Positions 53,718 to 64,000 of a stretch of DNA of 64,000 nucleotides are shown piece after piece. Below the pieces are notes generated by a model. It made no database searches. It saw only the letters and a program-made list of their open reading frames with translations, and had not been told where the DNA came from. Source of the DNA: Alcaligenes aquatilis (GTDB lineage: Bacteria; Pseudomonadota; Gammaproteobacteria; Burkholderiales; Burkholderiaceae_B); contig NZ_CP022390.1 in NCBI RefSeq assembly GCF_003076515.1, forward strand, positions 2,914,001 through 2,978,000, written 5' to 3'. Made by a program: the position numbers and the translations under genes. How positions within the stretch are numbered: the stretch's first letter is position 1; each line of letters starts with the position of its first letter.

Positions 53718-55520
53718 CTACTGCAGCATCGTACTGCGGTTGTAGCAGCCTTGCTGCATCGTATTGTCTGGCCGACGGCGCTCCACAAACAAGGCATTAC
53801 CCTGCACCCGTTTGGCCTGCGCCTTGGCTGAACTGGCCAGCTCCGCAATTAAAGAGCCCGAATACAATTCGGGCTCTTCAACAGTAACGACACCTAAAGA
53901 CAGGCTCACAAGCGGGTGAAACACCAGCACACCCTGGCGGTTCTCAGCCAAATAACCGCCTGCTTGCCGGTGCTCCATTCGATACAAGGACTCCAGCTCT
54001 TTTTCCAGCTCGTCCAAAATACCTTGGCAGCGCTCAGCCCAATCCGGGCTGGTAAACACCAAAATAAAATCATCTCCCCCCACATGACCCACAAAGTCCA
54101 TGCGCGCAACGGCATATCGAGTAAAGAGCTCTGCCATGGAACGCAGTAACTCATCTCCTTTGCGATAGCCGTATAAGTCGTTATAGGGTTTGAAATGGTC
54201 CAGGTCCGCGTAACATACGGCAAAGCTCTGTCGATTACGCAACAAACCCTCTATATGCTCATCAATGGGCACATTGCCCGGCAATTGCGTCAATGGATTG
54301 GCATAGCGGGCCGTCATAATCTGAATCTGCGTAATTTCACGCATGAGCTCCACACTGGAGCCCAGGCCCAAATATTCATCCGCACCGGTGATGATGAACC
54401 CATCACTCAGGGCCTCGCCCTCGCCCTGCGTCATCAAGGTGCCCAGCTCCAGCAGACTGGTATCGCAGTCCACAATCAATGGCGGCGTTTCAATAAACAA
54501 GGAGCATGGCTTATTACCATACAGTTCGCGGTGATAAGGACGTGCCAATTGGTCGTAAAGCTGACTACGACGCAAAATCCCCGTTGGCCTGTCGCCCCGC
54601 AACAAAGCCACCGCACTCAAATCAGGGCGGCTTTGAAAGAGTTCATAAACGCGATTGGTCGGAGTGTGGTCCGGAACAGCCGGCGCCGCACGCAGCAAAC
54701 GCCGCACACTCATCGAATCCCGGCCCTGCACTTGGCGCTGGGCCCGCACGGTGGAAGGGCCAAACAAAGCAGCCTGGGCCGGTTCCAATTGAGGGGGAGG
54801 GTTGGGTTGGGGCCGACACAGCAAATAACCTTGGCCGCAGGTCACACCCAAATAACGCAAGGTGCGCAATTCCGCCCCAGTTTCAATTCCTTCGGCAATC
54901 ACAATAGAGTGCGCGTGATTGGCAATATCGCAAATGGAGCGCACCAACTGCTGCTTGAGCACATCGGTATCAATATCGCGCACAAAATATTTGTCGATTT
55001 TGACGTATTCGGGCCGCAACTCGGACCACAAACGCAGCGAGGCATAACCTTCGCCCAGATCATCAATCGCAAACTGCAGGCCTTCTTTTCGATATAGCTC
55101 AATTGCCTGATTCAAATAATCGTAGCTGTCGGTGCGCTCGGACTCGGTCAGCTCGACCACCACGCGGCTCCAATCAATACCATCGAGTTGTGGCATGCCT
55201 GTACGCGGTTCAATGCGGGCCGAGGGCAACAGCCCCATCACGACATCCGGACTGGAATTCAGAAACAGTTTGCCGGCCAAACCCTGCTGGTTAAAGCTAT
55301 TGACCAAAGTATGGCAACATAGCTCTTCCAGATCCCATAAGCGCCCGCACTGTCGGGCAGCGTCAAACAAGGCTAGGGGCGAATAAAAACTGGTGTCCTT
55401 CGGACCTCGAATCAAACCCTCGTAACCCAGAATCAAGCCAGACTGCAGATCTACAATAGGCTGAAACACGGGCGTAACTTGTTTTTCTAAGAGAATCTGA
55501 TGAAATGTCTCGAACATCAT
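53718..55520 (-). CDS. EAL-CBS-GGDEF cyclic di-GMP protein
   Basis: The 600-residue protein has an EAL domain first (about 1-250), with conserved 'EGLIRGP' (EGL for EAL), 'VVELTES', 'AIDDLGEGYASLRLW', 'YVKIDKYF' and 'EGIETGAEL', so phosphodiesterase activity is possible. A CBS pair follows (about 290-410), then a GGDEF domain (about 425-590) with 'HVGGDDF'. The inhibitory RxxD site is replaced by AxxD, so feedback control would be lost if it makes c-di-GMP. AGGAG before the ATG at 55520 sets the start. There are no membrane segments. Confidence 0.9.
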   Translation of the reverse strand: MMFETFHQILLEKQVTPVFQPIVDLQSGLILGYEGLIRGPKDTSFYSPLALFDAARQCGRLWDLEELCCHTLVNSFNQQGLAGKLFLNSSPDVVMGLLPSARIEPRTGMPQLDGIDWSRVVVELTESERTDSYDYLNQAIELYRKEGLQFAIDDLGEGYASLRLWSELRPEYVKIDKYFVRDIDTDVLKQQLVRSICDIANHAHSIVIAEGIETGAELRTLRYLGVTCGQGYLLCRPQPNPPPQLEPAQAALFGPSTVRAQRQVQGRDSMSVRRLLRAAPAVPDHTPTNRVYELFQSRPDLSAVALLRGDRPTGILRRSQLYDQLARPYHRELYGNKPCSLFIETPPLIVDCDTSLLELGTLMTQGEGEALSDGFIITGADEYLGLGSSVELMREITQIQIMTARYANPLTQLPGNVPIDEHIEGLLRNRQSFAVCYADLDHFKPYNDLYGYRKGDELLRSMAELFTRYAVARMDFVGHVGGDDFILVFTSPDWAERCQGILDELEKELESLYRMEHRQAGGYLAENRQGVLVFHPLVSLSLGVVTVEEPELYSGSLIAELASSAKAQAKRVQGNALFVERRRPDNTMQQGCYNRSTMLQ

Positions 55521-55696
55521 TCTTCCGCTCCTAGGGCCTTTCTGAACAGACCATCGAAAGCCAATCTTGTACCAAAATACGGTTTGCTCACTAAATTGAT
55601 AAGCCCGCGCGCAGTAAGGAGCTTTAACATGATGAATCAAACGAAATGAAAACTCGATTTTCCGGAAACTATTTCTGCTCGACCTTAACAGGAATT

Positions 55697-55712
55697 TGAC
55701 AATATTTTGTCA
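55697..55712. promoter_or_regulatory. Inverted repeat ahead of gph
   Basis: TGACAATATTTTGTCA is a perfect 6-bp inverted repeat with a TATT centre that overlaps a TTGACA -35-like hexamer. It lies 19 bp before the gph start and may bind a regulator. Confidence 0.35.
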
Positions 55713-55730
55713 CAAGCTCGCTACAAAAAG

Positions 55731-56411
55731 ATGAATATTTGCTCTGTACTGTTTGATTTGGATGGCACCCTTCTGGACACCATTCCTGATTTGGCCTCGG
55801 CATGTAATGCCATGCGCATTGACCTGGGTTTGCCTGCGCTCCCCGAGGAGCGTATCGCCACTTTCGTGGGTAAAGGCTCGGAAAATCTGGTCCGGCGCGC
55901 CTTGACAGACCTGCCAAATCCCCCCGCCCACTACACCCAGGCATTGGAATCATTTTATTACCATTACCAATTGTGTAATGGCCAACACAGCCGCCTGTAT
56001 CCCGGTGTACTAGAAGGATTGAACGACTTTAAAAGCCAGGAGTTGCGTCTGGCTGTCGTCACCAACAAGCCTGAACAATTTGCGCGCCCCTTGCTGGAAC
56101 AAACTGGCTTAAGTCCCTATTTCGAGCTGATTGTGGGCGGCGATACCTGCCCGCGCAAAAAGCCCGATCCCATGCCTTTTCTATACGCCTGCGAGCAAAT
56201 GAAACTCGCTGCTGAACAAGCTTTGGTCATTGGGGACTCCATGAATGATGCCCAGGCAGCACGCGCAGCGCATATCCCCGTACTGTTGGTGCCCTACGGC
56301 TATAACGAAGGCAAGGATGTGCAAACCCTGGATTCCGATGGTATAGTTGCCTCTATTGCCGACGCCGCCATTTGGCTGCGCAACAAAAGCAACCCCATAT
56401 TTACGTCATAA
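55731..56411 (+). CDS. gph: Phosphoglycolate phosphatase
   Basis: The 226-residue HAD-family phosphatase has motif I 'LFDLDGTLLDT', motif II threonine in 'AVVTNKPEQFAR', motif III Lys in 'RKKPDP' and motif IV 'VIGDSMNDAQAARAA'. The cap domain lies between motifs I and II. It removes 2-phosphoglycolate formed during DNA repair or oxygenase side reactions. The ATG at 55731 is used; an in-frame TTG eight codons earlier lies in the inverted repeat. The trp leader starts 6 bp after its stop. Confidence 0.94.
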   Translation: MNICSVLFDLDGTLLDTIPDLASACNAMRIDLGLPALPEERIATFVGKGSENLVRRALTDLPNPPAHYTQALESFYYHYQLCNGQHSRLYPGVLEGLNDFKSQELRLAVVTNKPEQFARPLLEQTGLSPYFELIVGGDTCPRKKPDPMPFLYACEQMKLAAEQALVIGDSMNDAQAARAAHIPVLLVPYGYNEGKDVQTLDSDGIVASIADAAIWLRNKSNPIFTS

Positions 56412-56416
56412 AATTC

Positions 56417-56488
56417 ATGTCTACTCGCACTCACGCATCCACAATCTACGGCGCTTATTGGCGCTGGTGGCGTTCGTGTATCGGGTAG
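56417..56488 (+). CDS. trpL: trp operon leader peptide
   Basis: A 23-codon open frame (ATG 56417, TAG 56486-56488) encodes a peptide with Trp-Arg-Trp-Trp at codons 15-18. Three Trp codons within four, in a short leader before trpE that is followed by a strong terminator, are the mark of a ribosome-mediated attenuator: low charged tRNA-Trp stalls the ribosome at these codons and should favour an antiterminator fold. The frame is too short for standard gene finding. Confidence 0.9.
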   Translation: MSTRTHASTIYGAYWRWWRSCIG

Positions 56489-56550
56489 ATATAACCTTGA
56501 AGTCTGGCGTCCCTGCAAAGTAGTACACAGCGGACCGCCTCCAGGAAAAT

Positions 56551-56584
56551 AAGCCCGGTAATCACAACGACCGGGCTTTTTTTT
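56551..56584 (+). terminator. trp attenuator terminator
   Basis: AGCCCGGT (56551-56558) pairs with ACCGGGCT (56569-56576) and is followed by nine T residues, 44 bp before the trpE start codon. Further upstream, CTGGTGGCG around the Trp codons can pair with CGCCTCCAG near 56536, fitting an alternative fold. Confidence 0.88.
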
Positions 56585-56627
56585 GTTTCTGTCCGGCTCG
56601 TCGTACCCACTGACCCTCGAGATCCCA

Positions 56628-58148
56628 ATGACAGAAATAGAATTCAATGCCCTAGCAGCAGAAGGCTTTAACCGCATTCCCCTGATTGCGGAAACCTACG
56701 CCGACCTGGATACGCCCCTGTCGATTTATCTGAAACTGGCGCACAACGGCCCTGAAGGGGGGCGTTACAGTTGCCTGATGGAATCGGTTGTGGGCGGCGA
56801 GCAATTCGGTCGCTATTCCTTTATTGGCTTGCCCGCCCGTACCGTGATCCGCAGCTATGGCCGCCATACCCAAGTGCTGCACGATGGCAAGGTTGTCGAA
56901 ACAGCCGAAGGCGATCCACTGGAATTTATCGAGCAATTTCAGGCTCGTTTCAAAGTCGCCCTGCGCCCTGGCCTGCCCCGCTTTGCAGGTGGCCTGGCCG
57001 GTTACTTCGGCTACGACACCGTGCGCCACATCGAACCGTCTCTGGGCCCGAACCATAAACCCTTCCCTGCCGATCAGGAAGAAGGCGTGCCGGACATCAT
57101 GTTGCTGCAAGTGGACGAGCTGGTGATTGTGGATAATCTGGCTGGCCGCACTTACCTGCTGGTCTACGCGGACCCGGCCCAGCCCGAAGCCTACGTACTG
57201 GCCAAGCGCCGTCTGAAAGAGCTGCGTGAAAAGCTGCGCTCACCCGTGGTGATCCCTTACGCCTACGCCAGCATGCAAACCGAATGCGAGCGCGACTTCA
57301 ACAAAGAGGATTACCTGAAGGCTGTCGCCCGCGCCAAGGACTACATTGCGGCAGGGGATCTGATGCAAGTGCAGATCGGCCAGGTCATCACCAAGCCTTT
57401 CCGCGACTCGCCCCTGTCCCTGTATCGCGCCCTGCGTTCGCTGAACCCATCGCCCTACATGTACTTCTGGAACTTCGACGACTTCCAGGTTGTGGGCGCA
57501 TCGCCAGAAATCCTGGTGCGTCAGGAAGAACACCGCCAGGATGGTCGCAACCATGAGCGCGTCACGATTCGTCCTCTGGCCGGCACCCGCAAGCGCGGAG
57601 CCACACCTGAAGCCGATGCCGCGCTGGCCGCCGAGCTCAAGTCCGATCCCAAAGAGCGCGCTGAACACCTGATGCTGATCGATCTGGCCCGTAACGATAT
57701 TGGCCGCATCGCCAAAACCGGCACGGTTCAAGTAACGGACACCATGGCGATCGAACGTTACTCGCACGTGCAGCACCTGGTCTCCAACGTCTGCGGTGAA
57801 CTGCAAGACGGCATGAGCCAAATGGATGTACTGCGTGCCTCCTTTCCCGCTGGCACCCTGACCGGTGCCCCCAAGGTGCGTGCCATGGAAGTGATTGATG
57901 AACTGGAGCCCGTACGCCGTGGTGTATACGGTGGTGCGGCCGGCTACTTGAGCTACTCAGGCGAGATGGATCTGGCTATTGCGATCCGCACCGGCGTCAT
58001 CAAGGACGGCATGCTCTATGTGCAAGCCGCTGCCGGTGTTGTAGCCGACTCCGATCCCGAAAAAGAATGGCAAGAGACCGAGGCCAAGGCACGTGCGGTT
58101 ATCCGCGCGGCCGAACAAGTGCAATTCGGTCTGGACGAACCTATTTAA
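56628..58148 (+). CDS. trpE: Anthranilate synthase component I
   Basis: The 506-residue protein has the N-terminal domain with the Trp-binding site ('LLMES'-like, here '[20 protein letters not shown]') and the chorismate-binding domain ('[12 protein letters not shown]', '[11 protein letters not shown]', '[24 protein letters not shown]', 'VSNVCGEL', '[20 protein letters not shown]'). The 'LMES' Ser is the feedback-inhibition residue, so Trp should inhibit it. The ATG at 56628 follows the attenuator. It forms a complex with TrpG to make anthranilate. Confidence 0.97.
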   Translation: MTEIEFNALAAEGFNRIPLIAETYADLDTPLSIYLKLAHNGPEGGRYSCLMESVVGGEQFGRYSFIGLPARTVIRSYGRHTQVLHDGKVVETAEGDPLEFIEQFQARFKVALRPGLPRFAGGLAGYFGYDTVRHIEPSLGPNHKPFPADQEEGVPDIMLLQVDELVIVDNLAGRTYLLVYADPAQPEAYVLAKRRLKELREKLRSPVVIPYAYASMQTECERDFNKEDYLKAVARAKDYIAAGDLMQVQIGQVITKPFRDSPLSLYRALRSLNPSPYMYFWNFDDFQVVGASPEILVRQEEHRQDGRNHERVTIRPLAGTRKRGATPEADAALAAELKSDPKERAEHLMLIDLARNDIGRIAKTGTVQVTDTMAIERYSHVQHLVSNVCGELQDGMSQMDVLRASFPAGTLTGAPKVRAMEVIDELEPVRRGVYGGAAGYLSYSGEMDLAIAIRTGVIKDGMLYVQAAAGVVADSDPEKEWQETEAKARAVIRAAEQVQFGLDEPI

Positions 58149-58185
58149 TCGCCTGACTGCCCCCCTTTCTTGCCGGAGTATTCCC

Positions 58186-58749
58186 ATGCTGTTCATGCTC
58201 GATAACTATGACTCGTTTACCTACAACCTGGTCCAGTATTTTGGAGAACTGGGTCAGGAGGTAGTGGTACGACGCAACGACCAAGTCACTCTTGAAGAAA
58301 TTGAAGCCCTGAATCCCAGCCATCTGTGCGTCTCGCCCGGCCCCAAATCCCCTGCGGATGCGGGCCTGTCGGTTGCACTGATCCAGCACTTTGCCGGCAA
58401 GCTACCGATTCTGGGCGTCTGCCTGGGTCACCAAGCAATCGGGCATGCTTTTGGTGCCCGCATTATTCGTGCGCAGCAAATCATGCATGGGAAAGTCTCC
58501 CCGATTACCCACCATGGCACGGACGTATTTGGCAACTTGCCCTCGCCCTTTAACGTCACCCGCTACCACTCCCTGGCCATCGAGCGCAACAGCCTGCCCG
58601 ATTGCCTGGAAGTCACCGCGCAAACCGAAGACGGCGAAATCATGGGCATACGTCACCGTGAATTGCCTATTTATGGCGTGCAGTTTCACCCCGAATCGGT
58701 GCTCAGCGAGCATGGCCACGCCTTACTGAAGAACTTTCTGGACCTTTAA
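58186..58749 (+). CDS. trpG: Anthranilate synthase component II (glutamine amidotransferase)
   Basis: The 187-residue class I amidotransferase has '[16 protein letters not shown]' at the start, the oxyanion loop '[12 protein letters not shown]', the nucleophile elbow '[12 protein letters not shown]' and the His-Glu pair in '[14 protein letters not shown]'. It supplies ammonia from glutamine to TrpE. It can also serve PabB in some bacteria. GGAG precedes the ATG at 58186; longer frames overlap trpE and lack family match. Confidence 0.96.
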   Translation: MLFMLDNYDSFTYNLVQYFGELGQEVVVRRNDQVTLEEIEALNPSHLCVSPGPKSPADAGLSVALIQHFAGKLPILGVCLGHQAIGHAFGARIIRAQQIMHGKVSPITHHGTDVFGNLPSPFNVTRYHSLAIERNSLPDCLEVTAQTEDGEIMGIRHRELPIYGVQFHPESVLSEHGHALLKNFLDL

Positions 58750-58752
58750 ATC

Positions 58753-59787
58753 ATGAACACCATCACTCCTACCGAAGCACTGGTGCGCTGTATCGAACAC
58801 CGGGAAATCTTCCACGACGAAATGCTGCATTTGATGCGCATGCTGATGCGCGGCGAAATGTCGCCCCAGATCTCGGCTGCCTTGCTGATGGGCCTGCGCG
58901 TAAAAAAAGAAAGCGTCGGTGAGATTTCTGCCGCCGCCCAGGTGATGCGCGAATTTGCCACCCCCGTCATTACACCGAACCCGGACGAACTGCTGGATAT
59001 GTGCGGGACAGGTGGCGACGGCTCCAATACCTTCAACATCTCCACGGCTTCCATGTTTGTGGCTGCCTCCGTAGGGGTGAAAGTAGCCAAGCACGGCAAC
59101 CGCAGTGCGTCTTCCTCGTCCGGCAGTGCAGACGTGCTGGAAGCCCTGGGGGTGAACCTGACTTTCTCGCCCGAGCAAGTGGCGCAAAGTATTGCCGACA
59201 CCAATATCGGCTTTATGTTTGCCCCTGCTCACCACGGAGCCATGAAAAACGTGGCCGCCGTGCGCAAAGAACTGGGCGTGCGCACCATTTTCAATATTCT
59301 GGGCCCCCTGACCAACCCGGCCGGAGCAACCAACCAGCTGATGGGCGTCTTTCACCCCGACCTGGTGGGGATTCAGGTCCGCGTCATGCAACGCCTGGGC
59401 GCCAAACACGTATTGATCGTACACGGCAAGGACGGCATGGATGAAGCCTCTCTGGGTGCGGCCACCCTGGTAGGCGAACTGAAAGACGGCCAGGTGAGTG
59501 AATACGAAATTCACCCCGAAGACTTTGGTATGGCGATGACCTCCAACCGCAGCATTCGCGTCTCCAGCAAAGAGGAATCCGCCGTCATGATTATGGAAGC
59601 CCTCAATAACCAAGAGGGGACGGCTCGTGATATCGTGGGCCTCAACGCTGGTTTGGCCATCTATGCCGCCAACCACGCTGACTCCATTGAACAAGGCCTG
59701 CGCATGGCTTTTGAGGCCATTGCCAACGGTGCCGCACGCGAAAAACTCGAACAATTCCGTGCCTATACAAGGAATTTACATCCATGA
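58753..59787 (+). CDS. trpD: Anthranilate phosphoribosyltransferase
   Basis: The 344-residue protein has the helical N-terminal domain and the PRPP-binding loop '[52 protein letters not shown]' across two stretches, both signatures of TrpD. It attaches phosphoribose to anthranilate. The stop overlaps trpC (ATGA). Only TrpE, G, D and C are encoded here; trpF, B and A are usually elsewhere in betaproteobacteria. Confidence 0.97.
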   Translation: MNTITPTEALVRCIEHREIFHDEMLHLMRMLMRGEMSPQISAALLMGLRVKKESVGEISAAAQVMREFATPVITPNPDELLDMCGTGGDGSNTFNISTASMFVAASVGVKVAKHGNRSASSSSGSADVLEALGVNLTFSPEQVAQSIADTNIGFMFAPAHHGAMKNVAAVRKELGVRTIFNILGPLTNPAGATNQLMGVFHPDLVGIQVRVMQRLGAKHVLIVHGKDGMDEASLGAATLVGELKDGQVSEYEIHPEDFGMAMTSNRSIRVSSKEESAVMIMEALNNQEGTARDIVGLNAGLAIYAANHADSIEQGLRMAFEAIANGAAREKLEQFRAYTRNLHP

Positions 59788-60584
59788 ACGACATTCTGGC
59801 CAAGATCCTCGACACCAAAAGAGCTGAAGTCGTCACCGCCCGCCAACTGCGTAGCGAGTCCGATCTGCTGCGCGAAGCGAAGAACCGGAACGACCTGCGC
59901 GGCTTTGCCAGCGCCATTGAAGACAAAATTGCTCAAGGCAAGCCTGCCATTATTGCGGAAGTCAAAAAGGCCTCCCCGTCCAAGGGTGTGATCCGTGCCG
60001 ACTTCAACCCCACGGAAATTGCTTCCAGCTACGCCGCCCACGGCGCGGCCTGCCTGTCGGTGCTGACCGATATTCAATATTTCCAGGGTTCTTACGACCA
60101 CCTGCGTCAGGCCCGCGCGGTATGCGCGCTGCCCGTACTGCGCAAAGATTTCATTATTGACCCCTACCAGATCATCCATGCCCGCGCCATGGGTGCCGAC
60201 TGCATCTTGCTGATCGTCGCCGCGCTGGAGCAGGATCAACTGATGGAATACGAAGAAATGGCCCACGAACTGGGCATGGACGTACTGGTTGAAGTGCATG
60301 ACCGCGCCGAGCTGGATATTGCCTTGCAAATGAAAACCAGCCTGCTGGGTATCAATAACCGTAATCTGCGCACCTTTGAAACCAGCACTCAGAATACCCT
60401 GGACCTGCTGCCCTTCATTCCTAGCGAAAAACGCGTTGTGACCGAAAGCGGTATCCACACTATTGAAGACGTGGCCCTGATGCGTGAAAACCAGGTGCAA
60501 GCCTTCCTAGTGGGTGAAGCTTTCATGCGTGAACCTGATCCGGGCGTCGCCCTGCAAAACCTGTTCTTCGGTCAACCTGCATGA
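59784..60584 (+). CDS. trpC: Indole-3-glycerol phosphate synthase
   Basis: The 266-residue TIM-barrel enzyme has '[22 protein letters not shown]' (catalytic Lys/Glu), '[14 protein letters not shown]', '[15 protein letters not shown]', '[13 protein letters not shown]' and '[15 protein letters not shown]'. It closes the indole ring. It is the mono-functional form, without a TrpF domain. The HIT gene overlaps its stop by four bases. Confidence 0.97.
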   Translation: MNDILAKILDTKRAEVVTARQLRSESDLLREAKNRNDLRGFASAIEDKIAQGKPAIIAEVKKASPSKGVIRADFNPTEIASSYAAHGAACLSVLTDIQYFQGSYDHLRQARAVCALPVLRKDFIIDPYQIIHARAMGADCILLIVAALEQDQLMEYEEMAHELGMDVLVEVHDRAELDIALQMKTSLLGINNRNLRTFETSTQNTLDLLPFIPSEKRVVTESGIHTIEDVALMRENQVQAFLVGEAFMREPDPGVALQNLFFGQPA

Positions 60585-61039
60585 GCTCCACCGCTTGCCC
60601 TCTGTGCGCCTTGAAACCCGATCAATTGTTATGGTCGGGTGCAGGGCTGCAGGTGCTGGCTGTCTCAGACAGCCCGTTTCCCGGCTATACACGGGTGATC
60701 TGGCAAGATCACGTGGCTGAAATGACAGATCTGTCTGACGCGCAGCGGCAGCACCTTATGGCGGCGGTCTATGTAGTTGAACAGACACAACGCGAGCAGT
60801 TGGGAGTCACCAAGATCAATCTGGCCCAATTCGGGAATCAGGTGCCGCATCTGCACTGGCACATCATCCCACGCTGGACGGACGACCCTTTCTTTCCGGA
60901 CTCGGCCTGGTCGCCCGCCCCCGCACGCACAGAAGAACAAAAACAAGGCTGGGCTTCCCACGAAGAACGCCTGCTTGAGCAAGTCAGCCAGTATCAGCAG
61001 GCACTGTGTACTGCGCTAAAAGCACGATTCAAGCACTAA
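60581..61039 (+). CDS. HIT-family protein
   Basis: The 152-residue protein has the histidine triad '[13 protein letters not shown]' and an N-terminal 'CPLC' that may bind zinc. HIT proteins hydrolyse or transfer nucleotidyl groups (for example AMP from amidated or acylated adenylates). It is translationally coupled to trpC by an ATGA overlap. Its link to Trp synthesis is unclear; coupling may simply be inherited gene order. A terminator follows. Confidence 0.92.
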   Translation: MSSTACPLCALKPDQLLWSGAGLQVLAVSDSPFPGYTRVIWQDHVAEMTDLSDAQRQHLMAAVYVVEQTQREQLGVTKINLAQFGNQVPHLHWHIIPRWTDDPFFPDSAWSPAPARTEEQKQGWASHEERLLEQVSQYQQALCTALKARFKH

Positions 61040-61056
61040 ACCCGCTATTCAAGAAG

Positions 61057-61092
61057 TACCCGCTGGCCTATGAAAAGGCAGCGGGTATTTTT
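61057..61092 (+). terminator. Terminator of the trp operon
   Basis: TACCCGCTG (61057-61065) pairs with CAGCGGGTA (61079-61087) and is followed by TTTTT. Confidence 0.85.
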
Positions 61093-61424
61093 GTGCCTCC
61101 CCAAAAAAAGAGACGGCGCACAATAACTGGCAAGCACGCCGCCCATCCATAAGGCGCACTGACGCGTTATTGCACCGACAAGAGCAAGCCTGCTCTTGCG
61201 CTACTTACTCGCAAACCACATAAACTGCTTGCTTGGCATGGTCATAGCCACCTCTTTGCGCTTGAGAGCCCGGCCTTCTCGCCGTCACACACCCTCCACA
61301 TCAGAACGATACGGGCAAGCCGCGTCCTGCAACCTCCTTCCGACAAGATCGCTGCTCTTGTCACTTCAAGCACAGAATTAACCTAGATCAAGCCTAGGCG
61401 ACAATCGTCTGGCCCCACCAAAAA
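61093..61424. other. Intergenic region before nrdD, no gene seen
   Basis: No convincing open frame is seen; a 61-codon frame at 61196 has no ribosome-binding site. CAAGAGCA-AGCC-TGCTCTTG near 61180 is an 8-bp hairpin without a T-run. The 3' part holds regulatory sites for the anaerobic operon. Confidence 0.5.
61378..61391. promoter_or_regulatory. Possible FNR/ANR half-conserved box
   Basis: TTAACCTAGATCAA fits the TTGAT-N4-ATCAA consensus with a perfect right half and three of five bases on the left. It lies 93-106 bp before the nrdD start, where oxygen control is expected. Confidence 0.3.
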
Positions 61425-61471
61425 CCACCATATATAGTGTCGTAAATCCTAAAAATCACTACATATAGTTT
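61425..61471. promoter_or_regulatory. Pair of NrdR boxes before nrdD
   Basis: CCACCATATATAGTGT (61425-61440) and TCACTACATATAGTTT (61456-61471) both match the NrdR consensus (acaCwAtATaTwgtgt). Their centres are 31 bp apart, three helical turns, as in known NrdR-controlled genes. They indicate dNTP-dependent repression of the operon. Confidence 0.85.
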
Positions 61472-61483
61472 TTGGCGAAAAAT

Positions 61484-63328
<1,845 letters not shown>

Positions 63329-63508
63329 ATCCGATCTCTTCGAACAGATCCTTTTTGCCAAGACCAGCTAAACCCAACCCACTTAGCTCAGCGAAAGCCA
63401 GATTCTTCACTTTCCTCAGCATGTATCTACACAACCCACCTCTTGGCACACACCTTGGCTAGTCACATCCGCTTAGCGTGACGGCCCTTTTTATCCAGGG
63501 AGTTACTC
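63329..63508. other. Spacer between nrdD core and radical-domain gene
   Basis: 180 bp with no gene and no obvious terminator. It ends in AGGGAG, the ribosome-binding site of the next gene. Confidence 0.5.
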
Positions 63509-63691
63509 ATGAACACCGACACCATCACTCTTGAAGATTGCGAACGCCAGCCCTGCGAAATCTGGACACGCGTCATGGGCTATCACCGCCCCATGTCATC
63601 CTTCAATATTGGCAAGCAAGGCGAATTTCATGAGCGCCGCTACTTCACCGAAGCCAGCGCCTCTGTAAGCAGCACTGGCCCCAATCTGTAA
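63509..63691 (+). CDS. Free-standing glycyl-radical domain of class III ribonucleotide reductase
   Basis: The 60-residue protein contains '[20 protein letters not shown]', the C-terminal glycyl-radical loop of NrdD, with the radical-bearing residue predicted to be Gly24 (codon 63578-63580). The '[12 protein letters not shown]' that follows is also conserved at NrdD C termini. GGGAG 8 bp before the ATG supports independent translation. The core NrdD encoded upstream stops before this loop, so the two would have to assemble. GrcA (YfiD) does a similar job for pyruvate formate-lyase. nrdG follows after 17 bp. Confidence 0.92.
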   Translation: MNTDTITLEDCERQPCEIWTRVMGYHRPMSSFNIGKQGEFHERRYFTEASASVSSTGPNL

Positions 63692-63708
63692 AAATCTGGT
63701 TAAGTGAC

Positions 63709-64000
63709 ATGATTTACGCCACGCGCCATCTTTACCCGGCCAAGCCTGCTCGCAAAGAGGCATTGAAAGTGGGCGGCTGCACCCCTTTCTCGGCTACGGA
63801 TTACCCCGGCCAGTTAGCCGCTGTCATCTTTGTGCAAGGCTGTCCCTGGCACTGTGGCTACTGCCATAACCCTCACTTGCAAGACCGCAGGCCAAACAGT
63901 GCTATTGATTGGAACGCCTTGCTGGATTTTCTGAATCGCCGCGTCGGCCTGCTGGATGCCGTGGTCTTTAGCGGTGGCGAACCCACACTGGACCTAGCCC
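63709..64000 (+). CDS. nrdG: Anaerobic ribonucleotide reductase activating protein (3' end cut by window)
   Basis: The visible 97 residues include the radical-SAM cluster motif '[12 protein letters not shown]' (CxxxCxxC) and '[11 protein letters not shown]', the start of the SAM-binding region. NrdG uses a 4Fe-4S cluster and SAM to place the radical on the glycine of its partner, here probably Gly24 of the 60-residue protein. The ATG at 63709 has only a weak ribosome-binding site. The gene runs past the window end, so its length and C terminus are not known. Confidence 0.92.
   Translation, partial: MIYATRHLYPAKPARKEALKVGGCTPFSATDYPGQLAAVIFVQGCPWHCGYCHNPHLQDRRPNSAIDWNALLDFLNRRVGLLDAVVFSGGEPTLDLA

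Noticed and set aside
61196..61381. A 61-codon frame before nrdD
   Set aside because: No ribosome-binding site, and the sequence overlaps regulatory DNA of nrdD.

Overview
The window reads as chromosomal DNA of a betaproteobacterium of the Alcaligenaceae, most like Alcaligenes. This rests on gene content and order known to me from that group (mltA next to apaG, rpe-gph followed by trpEGDC plus a HIT gene, a split class III ribonucleotide reductase, Burkholderiales-type intergenic repeats), not on a database search. Coding density is high and there are no rRNA genes, recognisable tRNAs, prophage, insertion sequences or CRISPR arrays.

Layout. 1-774: 3' end of a class IV aminotransferase gene. 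867-5406 (minus): four-gene lipid operon holding a sterol-desaturase-family hydroxylase, a fatty acid desaturase, a fusion of a KAS III-like condensing enzyme to a heme-oxygenase-like diiron domain, and an unknown protein. 5638-11554: small secreted protein, TerC/CBS/CorC membrane protein, an orphan FecR, a LysR regulator divergent from a DMT transporter, and a Bcr/CflA efflux pump. 11723-14923: large SUV3-like RNA helicase.

15310-19984 and 26454-45453 form an iron-acquisition region: a FecB/C/D-type ABC importer flanked by two siderophore-esterase-like hydrolases; a five-gene LIV-type ABC transporter behind a near-consensus Fur box; a phosphopantetheinyl transferase; DHB-AMP ligase (EntE); a free-standing aryl carrier protein; an EntF-like C-A-T-TE NRPS whose specificity residues read as serine; an EntS-like exporter; a YncE-like beta-propeller; EntC, a carrier-less EntB and EntA; and a periplasmic Fes-like esterase. 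Together these should make, export, import and hydrolyse an enterobactin-type catecholate. No TonB-dependent receptor is present. Between the two halves (20149-26246) lies a separate module: opine-dehydrogenase-like enzyme, 3-hydroxyacyl-CoA dehydrogenase, NitT/TauT-type ABC importer and a MarR regulator.

43058-43875 is non-coding and holds a 14-copy AGGTC pentamer repeat and a 233-bp element closed by a perfect 23-bp inverted repeat. Then follow a chemoreceptor, an unusual pseudo-receiver/winged-helix/degenerate-EAL protein, DsbC, a UbiH-type hydroxylase, MltA, ApaG, Rpe, an EAL-CBS-GGDEF protein, Gph, a trp leader peptide with attenuator, trpEGDC and a HIT protein. The window ends in an anaerobic ribonucleotide reductase operon behind two NrdR boxes. 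There nrdD lacks its glycyl-radical domain and ends in a Thr-Pro repeat, while the glycyl-radical domain is a separate 60-residue gene placed before nrdG.
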